From NCBI GenBank assembly GCA_023433965.1, contig JAEYTQ010000772.1:1-6375 (forward strand): a DNA stretch of 6,375 nt. The letters run 5' to 3'. Both the position numbers and the translations under genes were made by a program. The notes under the pieces were generated by a model that had not been told where the DNA came from, ran no database searches, and saw only the letters and a list, made by a program, of their open reading frames with translations. Shown in pieces: positions 1 through 5,331 of this stretch (the first letter of the stretch is position 1; every line of letters starts with the position of its first letter). This DNA comes from Pseudomonadota bacterium (GTDB lineage: Bacteria > Pseudomonadota > Alphaproteobacteria > Rhizobiales > Xanthobacteraceae).

Positions 1-482
1 GATACACCATCCAGCGTCCGACCGAGGACAGGTTCCTGCTGACGATCGAGGAGCTCAAGAACCGCATCGCCGTGCTGATGGGAGGACGCGCATCGGAGCG
101 CCTGATTTTCGACGGTGCGATCTCGACAGGAGCCGCCGACGATCTTCAACGCGCGACCGAGGTCGCGATCGAGATGGTGACCAGATACGGCATGGACGAG
201 ACGGTGGGACAGCGTACCTATGCGCCGAAGCCGCAAGCGTTCCTCGGAGCGGCCCAGGACAAGATCGCCGGGGCGGCCGAGGCGACCGGCCGCGAAATCG
301 ATCTCGCCGTCCGCAATCTAATCGAGGAGGGTAACCGCCGCGCCCGGGACATCCTCCAGCGGCGGCGTGCCGACCTCGATGCCGGCGTGGAGCTGTTGAT
401 CGCGAACGCAACGGTGACGTCCGAGCAGTTCGCCCCGCTGCTCGGCGAGCGCAGCGACGACAGTAAGCCCGTCGCCGCTTGA
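1..482 (+). CDS. ftsH: FtsH-family ATP-dependent zinc metalloprotease, C-terminal part (5' end outside window)
   Basis: FtsH is a membrane-anchored AAA+ protease that degrades misfolded membrane proteins and some regulators. Only the last 159 residues are visible, read in frame from base 3 to the TGA at 480-482. They are the end of the M41 peptidase domain: TIEELKNRIAVLMGGRASE, then STGAADDLQRAT, then MVTRYGMDE. In E. coli FtsH the Asp of the equivalent TGAxxDL segment is the third zinc ligand, so it is conserved here. The HExxH motif and the AAA domain must lie before base 1. After the M41 core come a helical stretch with many Arg/Glu residues and a short polar tail ending KPVAA. The tail is shorter than in many housekeeping FtsH proteins, which fits an accessory copy, but this is inference. 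The gene converges on the minus-strand gene ending at 545, with 62 bases between them and no clear terminator hairpin. Confidence 0.93.
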   Translation, partial: YTIQRPTEDRFLLTIEELKNRIAVLMGGRASERLIFDGAISTGAADDLQRATEVAIEMVTRYGMDETVGQRTYAPKPQAFLGAAQDKIAGAAEATGREIDLAVRNLIEEGNRRARDILQRRRADLDAGVELLIANATVTSEQFAPLLGERSDDSKPVAA

Positions 483-544
483 TCGTATGCCACGCACGAG
501 CGGTCACGGCTTCCGAAAATGTTCGATTCCGCCGCCCGAAACGA

Positions 545-883
545 TCAGATCCCGCGCGAGTTGACCTTCCTGCGCAGGCGGTGACACGAATCCTCCAGGA
601 GTGTCTGGAGGTTCTCGATGTTCACCAACAGCTCCTCTGCGTGGCGGCGTTCGGGCGTTCCGGAAGCAAATCGGTCGCGTAGATTTGCGACGTACTCCAC
701 GCGCTTGCGTCCGGCTGCGGTTCGAATCTCGCAGAATTCGAGTTGCTCCAGATCATTGCCGAGCCCGTCCATCTCGGAAATCAGCATCTTGGTGATGGCG
801 TTCCGGCGCTGGGGCATGAGGTCGGCGCCGTTCAACAGCGCGATGTAATGGTCGACATTCGCGCGAGCGATGTAGCGATCCAT
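545..883 (-). CDS. Hypothetical protein, 112 aa, soluble and helical
   Basis: I do not recognise a named family. The protein starts MDRYIARANVDHYIALLN and is rich in Glu, Arg, Leu and Asn, with heptad-like spacing, so a mostly helical cytosolic protein is likely. There is no signal peptide or membrane segment. It has two Cys residues far apart and no metal-binding motif. The start at 883 is supported by a GGGAG ribosome site seven bases upstream of the ATG, and the conserved-looking N-terminus begins there. A sigma70-like promoter (965-992) sits about 75 bases upstream on the same strand. The gene is convergent with ftsH. The coherent protein composition and good ribosome site make it the coding frame here; overlapping frames on the other strand are Arg-rich and disordered-looking. 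Function unknown. Confidence 0.75.
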   Translation of the reverse strand: MDRYIARANVDHYIALLNGADLMPQRRNAITKMLISEMDGLGNDLEQLEFCEIRTAAGRKRVEYVANLRDRFASGTPERRHAEELLVNIENLQTLLEDSCHRLRRKVNSRGI

Positions 884-964
884 GACTCACTCCCGGTAAC
901 GTCCTCGACACTCGCAGTGGGGAACGGCGAAAACAGCCTCTCATGCAGACAGAGGTTGTATGGT

Positions 965-992
965 ATTATAATAGTTCGACGGCGCCAGTCAT
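965..992 (-). promoter_or_regulatory. Candidate sigma70-type promoter for the 112-aa gene
   Basis: On the minus strand a perfect TATAAT (970 to 965) is preceded, after 16 bases, by ATGACT (992 to 987), which matches TTGACA at four positions. It would start transcription near 958, about 75 bases before the ATG at 883. The -10 lies in the self-complementary ATTATAAT, so TATAAT also reads on the plus strand (967-972), but no good -35 lies upstream in that direction. Such an AT-rich block stands out in this G+C-rich sequence. Confidence 0.45.
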
Positions 993-1054
993 CCGAAATT
1001 TTGCGATCCCGCCGACGGGGAGATCGGTGCGAACCGTGTCGCGGCAGATCGGCG

Positions 1055-1068
1055 TTGATCCGGATCAA
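1055..1068 (+). promoter_or_regulatory. Perfect FNR/FixK-type operator (TTGAT-N4-ATCAA)
   Basis: The bases read TTGAT CCGG ATCAA, a perfect dyad matching the FNR/FixK/Anr consensus and the rhizobial FixK2 form TTG(A/C)-N6-(T/G)CAA. Its centre is 1061.5. On the plus strand the hexamer TACCAT (1091-1096) begins 29.5 bases from that centre, the spacing of a class II activated promoter (site at -41.5, -10 at -12 to -7), giving a start near 1103. On the minus strand the equivalent position reads TCGCAC, a poor -10. The site therefore most likely activates the DUF6894 gene at 1221 under low oxygen, with a leader of about 118 bases. Which CRP/FNR protein binds it is inference. Confidence 0.8.
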
Positions 1069-1220
1069 GCCCTGGGATCAGCCGGCCCGCTACCATGTTT
1101 TACGCAAAGGGAGTCGGTTACGACTCCCAACGTCGCCGCCGAGGCCCATCCCATCTCGGCGAGCCGCTTTCCAGAACGATTGATTTCAACGGAACCGCGC
1201 GACACCGCGGGAAGAGGCCG

Positions 1221-1439
1221 ATGCCCACCTACTATTTTGATATCAAGGACGGCGTGCCCGTCCGGGACAGGTCGGGACTGGAGCTCGCGAGTGATGGCGC
1301 CGCCATCGCACACAGCAAGAGCCTGGCCGGCAGGATGCGTGAGGGGAAGCCGCTAGGTCATCCCGAACTCGAGATCGTCGTCGTCGAGGAGAGCGGCCGG
1401 GAGGTTCATCGCGAGCCGATCTATCCAGGACCGGCTTGA
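1221..1439 (+). CDS. DUF6894-like small protein, 72 aa
   Basis: The protein opens MPTYYFDIKDG followed by RDRSGLEL, the pattern of the DUF6894 family, short proteins abundant in Bradyrhizobium, Methylobacterium and relatives. Family members usually start MPxYYFxxxDG, carry an acidic GxEL segment and end in short beta strands; here the last part (LEIVVVEESGREV) is a predicted strand pair. Length is normal for the family. The start at 1221 is chosen because the family motif begins there and GAAGAGG lies a few bases upstream; the longer frame from 1095 would add a basic, non-conserved leader. No molecular function is established for the family as far as I know. The upstream FixK/FNR box (1055-1068) suggests induction at low oxygen. 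Confidence 0.85.
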   Translation: MPTYYFDIKDGVPVRDRSGLELASDGAAIAHSKSLAGRMREGKPLGHPELEIVVVEESGREVHREPIYPGPA

Positions 1440-1468
1440 GCACGGCGAGAAGTCCCGGCCGGAGGCGA

Positions 1469-1550
1469 GTGTGCGCCGGAGGGCTCAGCGTCTTCGGAGG
1501 GGCGCGCACACCGTGTCGCCGACGGCGTTGATTCGGAAGTGACGACTTCC
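1469..1550. terminator. Possible terminator hairpins between convergent genes
   Basis: Between the stop of the DUF6894 gene (1439) and the stop of the minus-strand membrane gene (1561) there are two inverted repeats. One is an 8-bp arm, GTGTGCGC (1469-1476) with GCGCACAC (1504-1511), around a 27-base loop. The other is a compact perfect hairpin, GGAAGT-GACG-ACTTCC (1535-1550). Neither is followed by a T run on either strand, so they may be weak or Rho-assisted stops, or chance. Confidence 0.3.
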
Positions 1551-1560
1551 CGCACCGGGA

Positions 1561-1818
1561 TCATCGGTCGTCGCGCACGCGAAAAGGATCGGCAGCATCG
1601 TCGTGGCCGGAGCGGCTGCTGAAGAACATCAGGGCCATGAGGCCGCACCCGATCAGGAGCGAGAAAAAGGTTCCAAGCCCCAGCGCGATCCACCCGTGCT
1701 TGCTCATCTCGACGCCGCTGCTCGCTCCCCATACCGATACTCCCCAGACGCCCGTGAGGATCAACACGGCTCCCAGGACGAGCAGCAGGATGATTTGACC
1801 AGCGCTGAGGCTTCGCAT
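1561..1818 (-). CDS. Small two-helix inner-membrane protein, 85 aa
   Basis: No named family recognised. The protein has two clear hydrophobic segments, about residues 8-30 (from GQIILLLVLGAVLIL) and 42-66 (from GWIALGLGTFFSLLIG), joined by a short polar loop SSGVEMSKH. A charged cytoplasmic-looking tail RSGHDDAADPFRVRDDR follows. The start at 1818 is preferred because AAGGA lies seven bases upstream; the frame stays open to an earlier ATG at 1872, but that adds a non-membrane leader. The gene is divergent from ccoG, sharing the 1819-2200 interval, and convergent with the DUF6894 gene. Small membrane proteins of this kind occur near respiratory genes in related bacteria, but any link to CcoG or cbb3 oxidase is inference. 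Confidence 0.78.
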   Translation of the reverse strand: MRSLSAGQIILLLVLGAVLILTGVWGVSVWGASSGVEMSKHGWIALGLGTFFSLLIGCGLMALMFFSSRSGHDDAADPFRVRDDR

Positions 1819-2200
1819 GACAGTGTCCTTGATGATGTTCCTCGGGCCGGGTGGCGGTGTGACCGCCAGCAACTGAACCGCCGGGACGTGGAGCCCCGAC
1901 GGTCAGTGCGGGACCAGCGGGTTCCAGAGGACGGACGGTACAGCGACATCCCGAGTGGCTTTTTGGAGGCTACCGTACCGCCGACATCGACTTCTTTGCT
2001 CCACAACAAACAAGGCCACGACATCCTGCATTATTTTACGTCCTGCGAAATCGCGGGCGACATCAGGCACCAAGCCATCGTGGCGACGCGACCGCATCCG
2101 TGTTTCGGCATTGGAAGGGATGAAAAGTGGGTTTCCCACCGCATCAAGATAGCTGTTCCGGCCGCGCCCGGCTCGGCGACCGTGAGCAGAGCCGCGCGGC
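1819..2200. other. Divergent intergenic region upstream of ccoG
   Basis: These 382 bases separate the small membrane protein gene (minus) from ccoG (plus). They contain a weak FixK-like site with a well-placed -10 (1996-2037), a 5-bp hairpin GTGGG-TTT-CCCAC (2127-2139) and the inverted pair CGGTAC/GTACCG near 1935 and 1975. The middle (about 1985-2040) is AT-richer than the surroundings, as expected of a promoter region. Open frames through it on either strand look like shadows. No gene or RNA is recognised. Confidence 0.55.
1996..2037 (+). promoter_or_regulatory. Weak FixK-like site and -10 upstream of ccoG
   Basis: TTGC-TCCACA-ACAA (1996-2009) keeps the TTG-N8-CAA core of FixK sites but has A where T or G is preferred in the right half. 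The hexamer TATTTT (2032-2037; four of six bases match TATAAT) starts exactly 29.5 bases from the site centre, the same class II geometry as the strong site at 1055. Transcription would begin near 2044, giving a 157-base leader before ccoG. The geometry is what makes this worth listing; the site itself is degenerate. Confidence 0.35.
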
Positions 2201-3625
2201 ATGAGCATCACGATCGAGATCGACCACGCCAAGACGCGGGCCAAGGCTGCAGCGCATGCCGGGCTGCCGGTCCTGCCGCAGGCAGTCAAAGGCCCCATTC
2301 GCCGGCTGAAATGGGGTATCCTGCTGCTGACGTTGTCGATCTACTACGTTACGCCCTTCATCCGCTGGGAGCGGGGTCCTGATGCACCCGACCAGGCGGT
2401 GCTGCTCGATTTCGCGAACGGCCGTCTCTACGCATTCTTCGTCGAGATATGGCCGCAAGATCTCTATCTCGTCACAGGTCTTTTGGTTCTCGCTTCGACC
2501 ATCCTGATCCTCGCGAACGCCCTCGCGGGGCGCCTTTGGTGCGGCTTCGCTTGCCCTCAGACGGTGTGGACCGACCTATTTCTCCTTGTCGAGCGCTTGA
2601 TTGAGGGGGACAGGCGCCAGCGCCTCAAGAGCATCGGAGCGCCCCTTGCGCCGAAGCGGGTTGGCCAGCTCATCGCAAAACACGCGATATGGCTGTTGCT
2701 CTCGTTGATGACCGGCGGCACGCTGATCTTCTATTTCACCGACGCCCCGACGCTGGTCGGAGGTCTGATCGCCGGCAACGTCTCCGCCAACGCCCTGACC
2801 TGGATCGCGGTTTTCACGGGTACGACTTACGGACTTGCCGGTTTTGCGCGCGAGCAGGTCTGCACGTTCATGTGCCCTTGGCCCCGCTTGCAGGGCGCGA
2901 TCTGGGATCCCGAAGCCTACACGGTCAATTATCGGGACTACCGCGGCGAGCAGCGTATTTCGGCGAAGAAGGCCGCCGAGCTGCGACAGCAGGGCAAGCC
3001 GGCAGGCGATTGCGTCGACTGCGGCCAGTGCGTCGCGGTCTGCCCAATAGGGATCGATATCCGCGAAGGACCAAATTTCGCCTGCATCAACTGCGGTCTC
3101 TGCGTCGATGCCTGCGACGGCGTGATGGCCAAGCTGGGCCGCCCGAGGGGACTGATCGACTACGAAAGTTGGACCAACATCGAAAGGGGGCGTCGCAACG
3201 AGCCGTCTCGCAATCGTATGCTGCGGCCGAAGACCATAGGCCTGACGGCGGCCTGCCTCGCGCTTGCCGGCATGATCGGCGTCGCGTTTGCGACGAAGAC
3301 CTCCGCGGTGCTGTCGGTCCAGCACGATCGGGATCCCGTTGCCGTCCGCCTGTCCGACGGGTCGCTGCGCAATGCCTACACGGTGAAGCTGCTGAACAAG
3401 TCGTCGATCCCTCACCGTTATGCGATATCCGTCACCGGCATCGATGCCAAATTGTCCATCGTGGGCAACGAGGCTCTGGCTCCGACCGAGGTTGCCCCGG
3501 ATGCATCGGAGTCCTTGCGCGTGACGTTGACGGCAACCGTTGCCGGGAACTGGGACGTGGTGTTCACGGCTCGCGACGAGACAGGTGGTACGATCTCCGC
3601 CACGGACCGGTTCCTCGAGCGGTAG
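2201..3625 (+). CDS. ccoG: CcoG/FixG: membrane ferredoxin-like cupric reductase for cbb3 oxidase assembly
   Basis: CcoG (FixG, RdxA) is an inner-membrane iron-sulfur protein reported to reduce Cu(II) to Cu(I) during assembly of the CuB centre of cbb3-type cytochrome oxidase. The 474-residue length is normal. Membrane helices are near residues 38-54, 87-108, 160-180, 186-213 and 345-365. Between the second and third lies CGFACPQTVW (Cys114, Cys118), and after the fourth CTFMCPWPRLQ (Cys221, Cys225), both CcoG hallmarks. Two [4Fe-4S] motifs follow: Cys271/274/277/281 and Cys295/298/301/305. The second is followed by DG rather than Pro, as is usual in CcoG. Residues about 366-474 form the C-terminal Ig-like domain of FixG proteins. 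The ATG at 2201 fits the family N-terminus (LPQAVKGPIRRLKWG), but the ribosome site is poor. No ccoNOQP, ccoH, ccoI or ccoS is adjacent, so this is a stand-alone, possibly second, copy. Confidence 0.96.
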   Translation: MSITIEIDHAKTRAKAAAHAGLPVLPQAVKGPIRRLKWGILLLTLSIYYVTPFIRWERGPDAPDQAVLLDFANGRLYAFFVEIWPQDLYLVTGLLVLASTILILANALAGRLWCGFACPQTVWTDLFLLVERLIEGDRRQRLKSIGAPLAPKRVGQLIAKHAIWLLLSLMTGGTLIFYFTDAPTLVGGLIAGNVSANALTWIAVFTGTTYGLAGFAREQVCTFMCPWPRLQGAIWDPEAYTVNYRDYRGEQRISAKKAAELRQQGKPAGDCVDCGQCVAVCPIGIDIREGPNFACINCGLCVDACDGVMAKLGRPRGLIDYESWTNIERGRRNEPSRNRMLRPKTIGLTAACLALAGMIGVAFATKTSAVLSVQHDRDPVAVRLSDGSLRNAYTVKLLNKSSIPHRYAISVTGIDAKLSIVGNEALAPTEVAPDASESLRVTLTATVAGNWDVVFTARDETGGTISATDRFLER

Positions 3626-3726
3626 CCTCCATGTTCGATTGGAAGTCTATTGCTCAACGCCACGTGAAACGCCGTCAGCGCCGCAGGTATCGCCCTAGGT
3701 GACCGTCGTCCTTGCGCTTCGGTCCG

Positions 3727-4212
3727 TCACTTCTTCCGGCTGTTCGCCACGGGCGAGAAGATCTGGTTGGCTGGAGGCTGCCCGCCGGTCGGAACGGTGA
3801 TGGCAATGAAGCCGCGTCCCATCGAGGTGTGGCAGGCGTTGCAGCCGTCGGTCAGCGTGCGCATGGAAGCTGCGAACTTGCGATCGTCGCCTGCCGCGAT
3901 CGCGTCAGCAACCGAGAGCAGCGGCTCCTTCATCGTGGTCACGTTGCTGACGGGGACTGCAGGATAGAATATGGCTGCTTCGGCCAGGCTGTTCGTCAGC
4001 TGCCGCAACTCGTAGGCGGCCAAGTCCCAGTTCTTCGCCTTGCCCGCATACCAGAGCTTGAGATGCTCGAGCTGCGCCATGCCCATGACCTGGACCAGGC
4101 GCGGCGCTTCCTGGCTCGCGTTCGCGGAGGGTGGAAAGTCGGACTGAGCCATCGCGGATGTCACCGCACCCGCCGACATCGCGAGAACCACGCACCATTT
4201 TTTCAGCGTCAT
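3727..4212 (-). CDS. Exported monohaem c-type cytochrome, C-terminal CxxCH
   Basis: The 161-residue precursor has a classic Sec signal peptide: basic MTLKKW, a hydrophobic core, and likely cleavage after TSAMA (residue 22). A single haem-binding CNACH (Cys124-His128) lies near the C-terminus in LTDGCNACH, and the chain before it is mostly helical. This matches the four-helix c'/c556-type layout, although the downstream segment GFIAITVP...PANQIFSP is unlike classical cytochrome c'. I recall related periplasmic proteins with LTxGCNACH and a terminal NQ-F segment, but no assigned role. Met43, Met45 and His50 are candidate distal ligands. Role: periplasmic electron transfer or gas binding (inferred). 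The ATG at 4212 has GGGGA eight bases upstream; a TTG at 4230 in the same frame has a stronger AGGAAAGG and would add six residues. Convergent with ccoG, last in a minus-strand group. Confidence 0.85.
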   Translation of the reverse strand: MTLKKWCVVLAMSAGAVTSAMAQSDFPPSANASQEAPRLVQVMGMAQLEHLKLWYAGKAKNWDLAAYELRQLTNSLAEAAIFYPAVPVSNVTTMKEPLLSVADAIAAGDDRKFAASMRTLTDGCNACHTSMGRGFIAITVPTGGQPPANQIFSPVANSRKK

Positions 4213-4266
4213 CCGAGCATTCCCCGTCAATCTCGACCTTTCCTAGCAGAGCCGCGTTCCCTGCCT

Positions 4267-4280
4267 TTGCGGTGAATCAA
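4267..4280 (-). promoter_or_regulatory. Candidate FixK-type site upstream of the cytochrome gene
   Basis: On the minus strand the bases read TTGAT-TCAC-CGCAA, eight of ten matches to TTGAT-N4-ATCAA, and it satisfies the rhizobial FixK2 form TTG(A/C)-N6-(T/G)CAA in both halves. Its centre, 4273.5, is about 61 bases upstream of the cytochrome ATG at 4212. A class II start would fall near 4232, consistent with a short leader, but the hexamer at the expected -10 (AGGAAA, or TAGGAA one base off) is poor. Plausible but not secure. Confidence 0.45.
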
Positions 4281-4322
4281 GCTTTCGCGTTCCCGCCGCA
4301 TGCGCGGGGGCGCCTTGGCGAC

Positions 4323-4502
4323 TCAATTCGGTCTTCCAAGAAGCTTTCGGATGATCTTCCTCAAATTGTCGGCGTACTCTTCGACGACCTGGCGCCTCTC
4401 TGCCGATGGCGAAGGCTGACCGTCATCGCCTTTGTCCCTCGGCGGGATTTTCGTCCGGGATTTCCCGCGGATGAGCGATGCGACTTGCTTCGGCACTTTC
4501 AC
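4323..4502 (-). CDS. Possible small basic protein, 59 aa (or in-frame tail of the upstream gene)
   Basis: An open frame runs from just after the TAG of the 92-aa gene (4551) to a TGA at 4323-4325. It has no ATG; the first usable start is GTG at 4502, with only a distant AGAGG. The protein from there (VKVPKQVASLI..., ending NLRKIIRKLLGRPN) is basic, with an acidic/polar middle (RDKGDDGQPSPSAE) and a C-terminal amphipathic helix (RRQVVEEYADNLRKIIRK), a composition typical of real rhizobial small proteins. Because it is in the same frame as the upstream gene, it could instead be the C-terminal part of a longer protein interrupted by one amber codon. No function can be assigned. Confidence 0.42.
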   Translation of the reverse strand: MKVPKQVASLIRGKSRTKIPPRDKGDDGQPSPSAERRQVVEEYADNLRKIIRKLLGRPN

Positions 4503-4550
4503 GGCAATTCCGGCCTCTGGATCGAGCTGCCCGCGCTGTTCGAGGTAACG

Positions 4551-4829
4551 CTAGACGCGTGAGGCCGCCGGATCGCACTTGGGGCAGCGGCCGTCGGCGG
4601 CTGCTCCGAGCTGACGGCCGAGCTCGGTCCTGAGAGCGTCCTTGTCCCACTCCGTGCCGTCGCTCTTGACGACTCGTTTGGCGCGTTCGAAGGCGTGGCT
4701 CTCGGCAGCGTCGTCTCCGATGCGAACGACCACGTCGTCGTGGAAGGGGCAAACGGTCGTCGCGCGGGTCGTCTCCAGTGCGTAGCGCACGACGGCAGTG
4801 AGATCGTCGGTGTGAATGTCGGCCAGCAT
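4551..4829 (-). CDS. Hypothetical protein, 92 aa, with CxxH and CxxC pairs
   Basis: No family recognised. The protein starts MLADIHTDDLTAVVRYALE and carries Cys27-x2-His30 (CPFH) and Cys82-x2-Cys85 (CPKC), which together could form one zinc site, although 51 residues separate the pairs. The segment between is acidic and helical (DAAESHAFERAKRVV, DALRTELGRQL). There is no signal peptide or membrane helix, so it is probably cytosolic. The start at 4829 is well supported: AGGAGA lies just upstream of the ATG. The frame is open further upstream to 5225, but that stretch overlaps the divergent 82-aa gene and is not coding-like. A near-perfect FixK/FNR box lies about 100 bases upstream, so low-oxygen induction is likely. 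It ends with a TAG, after which the same frame stays open for 75 codons. Confidence 0.75.
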   Translation of the reverse strand: MLADIHTDDLTAVVRYALETTRATTVCPFHDDVVVRIGDDAAESHAFERAKRVVKSDGTEWDKDALRTELGRQLGAAADGRCPKCDPAASRV

Positions 4830-4903
4830 ATCGGCTCTCCTGATCGGGTACTCCAGCGCCTTTCGGCAGCGGACCTTCGGACAGCGTTCCCGATGCCGAC
4901 ACG

Positions 4904-4945
4904 AGGTTATGATCGGTGTCACAGATTTGTCTTGATCCAGCTCAA
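4904..4945 (-). promoter_or_regulatory. Near-perfect FNR/FixK box with weak -10 upstream of the 92-aa gene
   Basis: TTGAT-CCAG-CTCAA (4932-4945, plus-strand reading) matches nine of ten bases of TTGAT-N4-ATCAA. Its centre is 4938.5. On the minus strand the -10 should lie at 4909-4904 (TAACCT, three of six); CATAAC, two bases further upstream (4911-4906), matches four of six. Either gives a start near 4897-4899 and a leader of about 70 bases before the ATG at 4829. In the plus direction the equivalent position reads CGACTG, which argues against control of the 5083 gene in class II mode. Confidence 0.65.
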
Positions 4946-5082
4946 TGGGACCGGCCGCGGCCGATCGCGACTGCGCATCGGCGTGTCGCGACATCGTTGC
5001 CCCCGCGTGCACCCGTTCCGGGTATTTGCCTAAGTATTGACCCGCAATTTCAATGCCCGGGCGGCTGGCGCATATATCCAGC

Positions 5083-5331
5083 ATGGAGCGCAACATCCTA
5101 TTCAAATGCCCGCGCACGGGAATGAACGTGCAGCACTGGCTCTCCGGCGCACTGTCCGGCGCCGCGGATACGCATGTCTCCGTTCGATGCCCCGCCTGCG
5201 CTGCGCTGCACTTCGTCAACGTCACGACCGGCAGGATGTTGAGTGAAGGGACCGGTCAGCGCCCTCGGTACGCATCCGATGAAGCCCGGTCGCGACAGCC
5301 GCAGGCGGCGCTCGCACCCACCGAAAGCTGA
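5083..5331 (+). CDS. Small Cys-pair (zinc-ribbon-like) protein, 82 aa
   Basis: The N-terminal part reads FKCPRTGMNVQHW (Cys9), then VRCPACAALHFVNVTTGRML (Cys36, Cys39, His43). This layout is known to me from short, uncharacterised rhizobial proteins with a CP-TG-NVQHW start and a CPAC-LHF-N-TG end; a metal site from Cys9, the CPAC pair and His43 is plausible but has fewer ligands than a standard zinc ribbon. Residues after about 55 are polar and Arg/Ala/Gln-rich and probably unstructured. The ATG at 5083 begins the recognisable part; an in-frame ATG at 5053 adds an unlikely leader, and neither has a strong ribosome site. The gene lies directly upstream of, and may overlap, the metal ATPase gene, suggesting co-transcription. 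Divergent from the 92-aa gene. Confidence 0.72.
   Translation: MERNILFKCPRTGMNVQHWLSGALSGAADTHVSVRCPACAALHFVNVTTGRMLSEGTGQRPRYASDEARSRQPQAALAPTES

Larger units (their letters stand above)
884..1220. other. Divergent intergenic regulatory interval without a gene
   Basis: This 337-base stretch separates the minus-strand 112-aa gene from the plus-strand DUF6894 gene. It holds the AT-rich promoter block at 965-992 and the FixK/FNR box with its -10 at 1055-1096. Open frames crossing it are Arg/Pro-rich, lack ribosome sites and look like shadows. The rest shows nothing I can name. An upstream extension of the DUF6894 frame to an ATG at 1095 is open but begins inside the proposed -10 and looks non-coding. 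Confidence 0.6.

Noticed and set aside
55..507. Long minus-strand open frame opposite the ftsH end
   Set aside because: Arg/Pro/Ser-rich translation typical of antisense to a G+C-rich gene; the plus strand encodes clear M41 motifs.
1903..2298. 131-codon minus-strand open frame covering the ccoG upstream region and the ccoG start
   Set aside because: It overlaps the ccoG N-terminus, has no recognisable motif or convincing ribosome site, and would fill the promoter region. Part of it looks mildly protein-like, so a homology search would settle it.
1603..2382. 259-codon plus-strand open frame across the small membrane protein gene and into ccoG
   Set aside because: Its composition is Arg/His/Gln/Pro-rich and it runs antisense to the two-helix protein and out of frame with ccoG; a shadow frame.
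2689..3702. 337-codon plus-strand open frame inside ccoG in another frame
   Set aside because: Extreme Arg content; the ccoG frame carries all iron-sulfur motifs and is complete.
3690..3726. GACCG/CGGTC inverted repeat between the ccoG and cytochrome stops as a terminator
   Set aside because: Only a 5-bp stem with a 14-base loop and no T run; too weak to support.
4952..4963. 12-base palindrome CGGCCGCGGCCG
   Set aside because: Purely G+C palindromes are common by chance in this base composition, and no known operator matches.
5037..5078. TTGACC followed by TATATC as a promoter for the 82-aa gene
   Set aside because: The spacing of about 30 bases is far outside the sigma70 range, and no other -10 fits.
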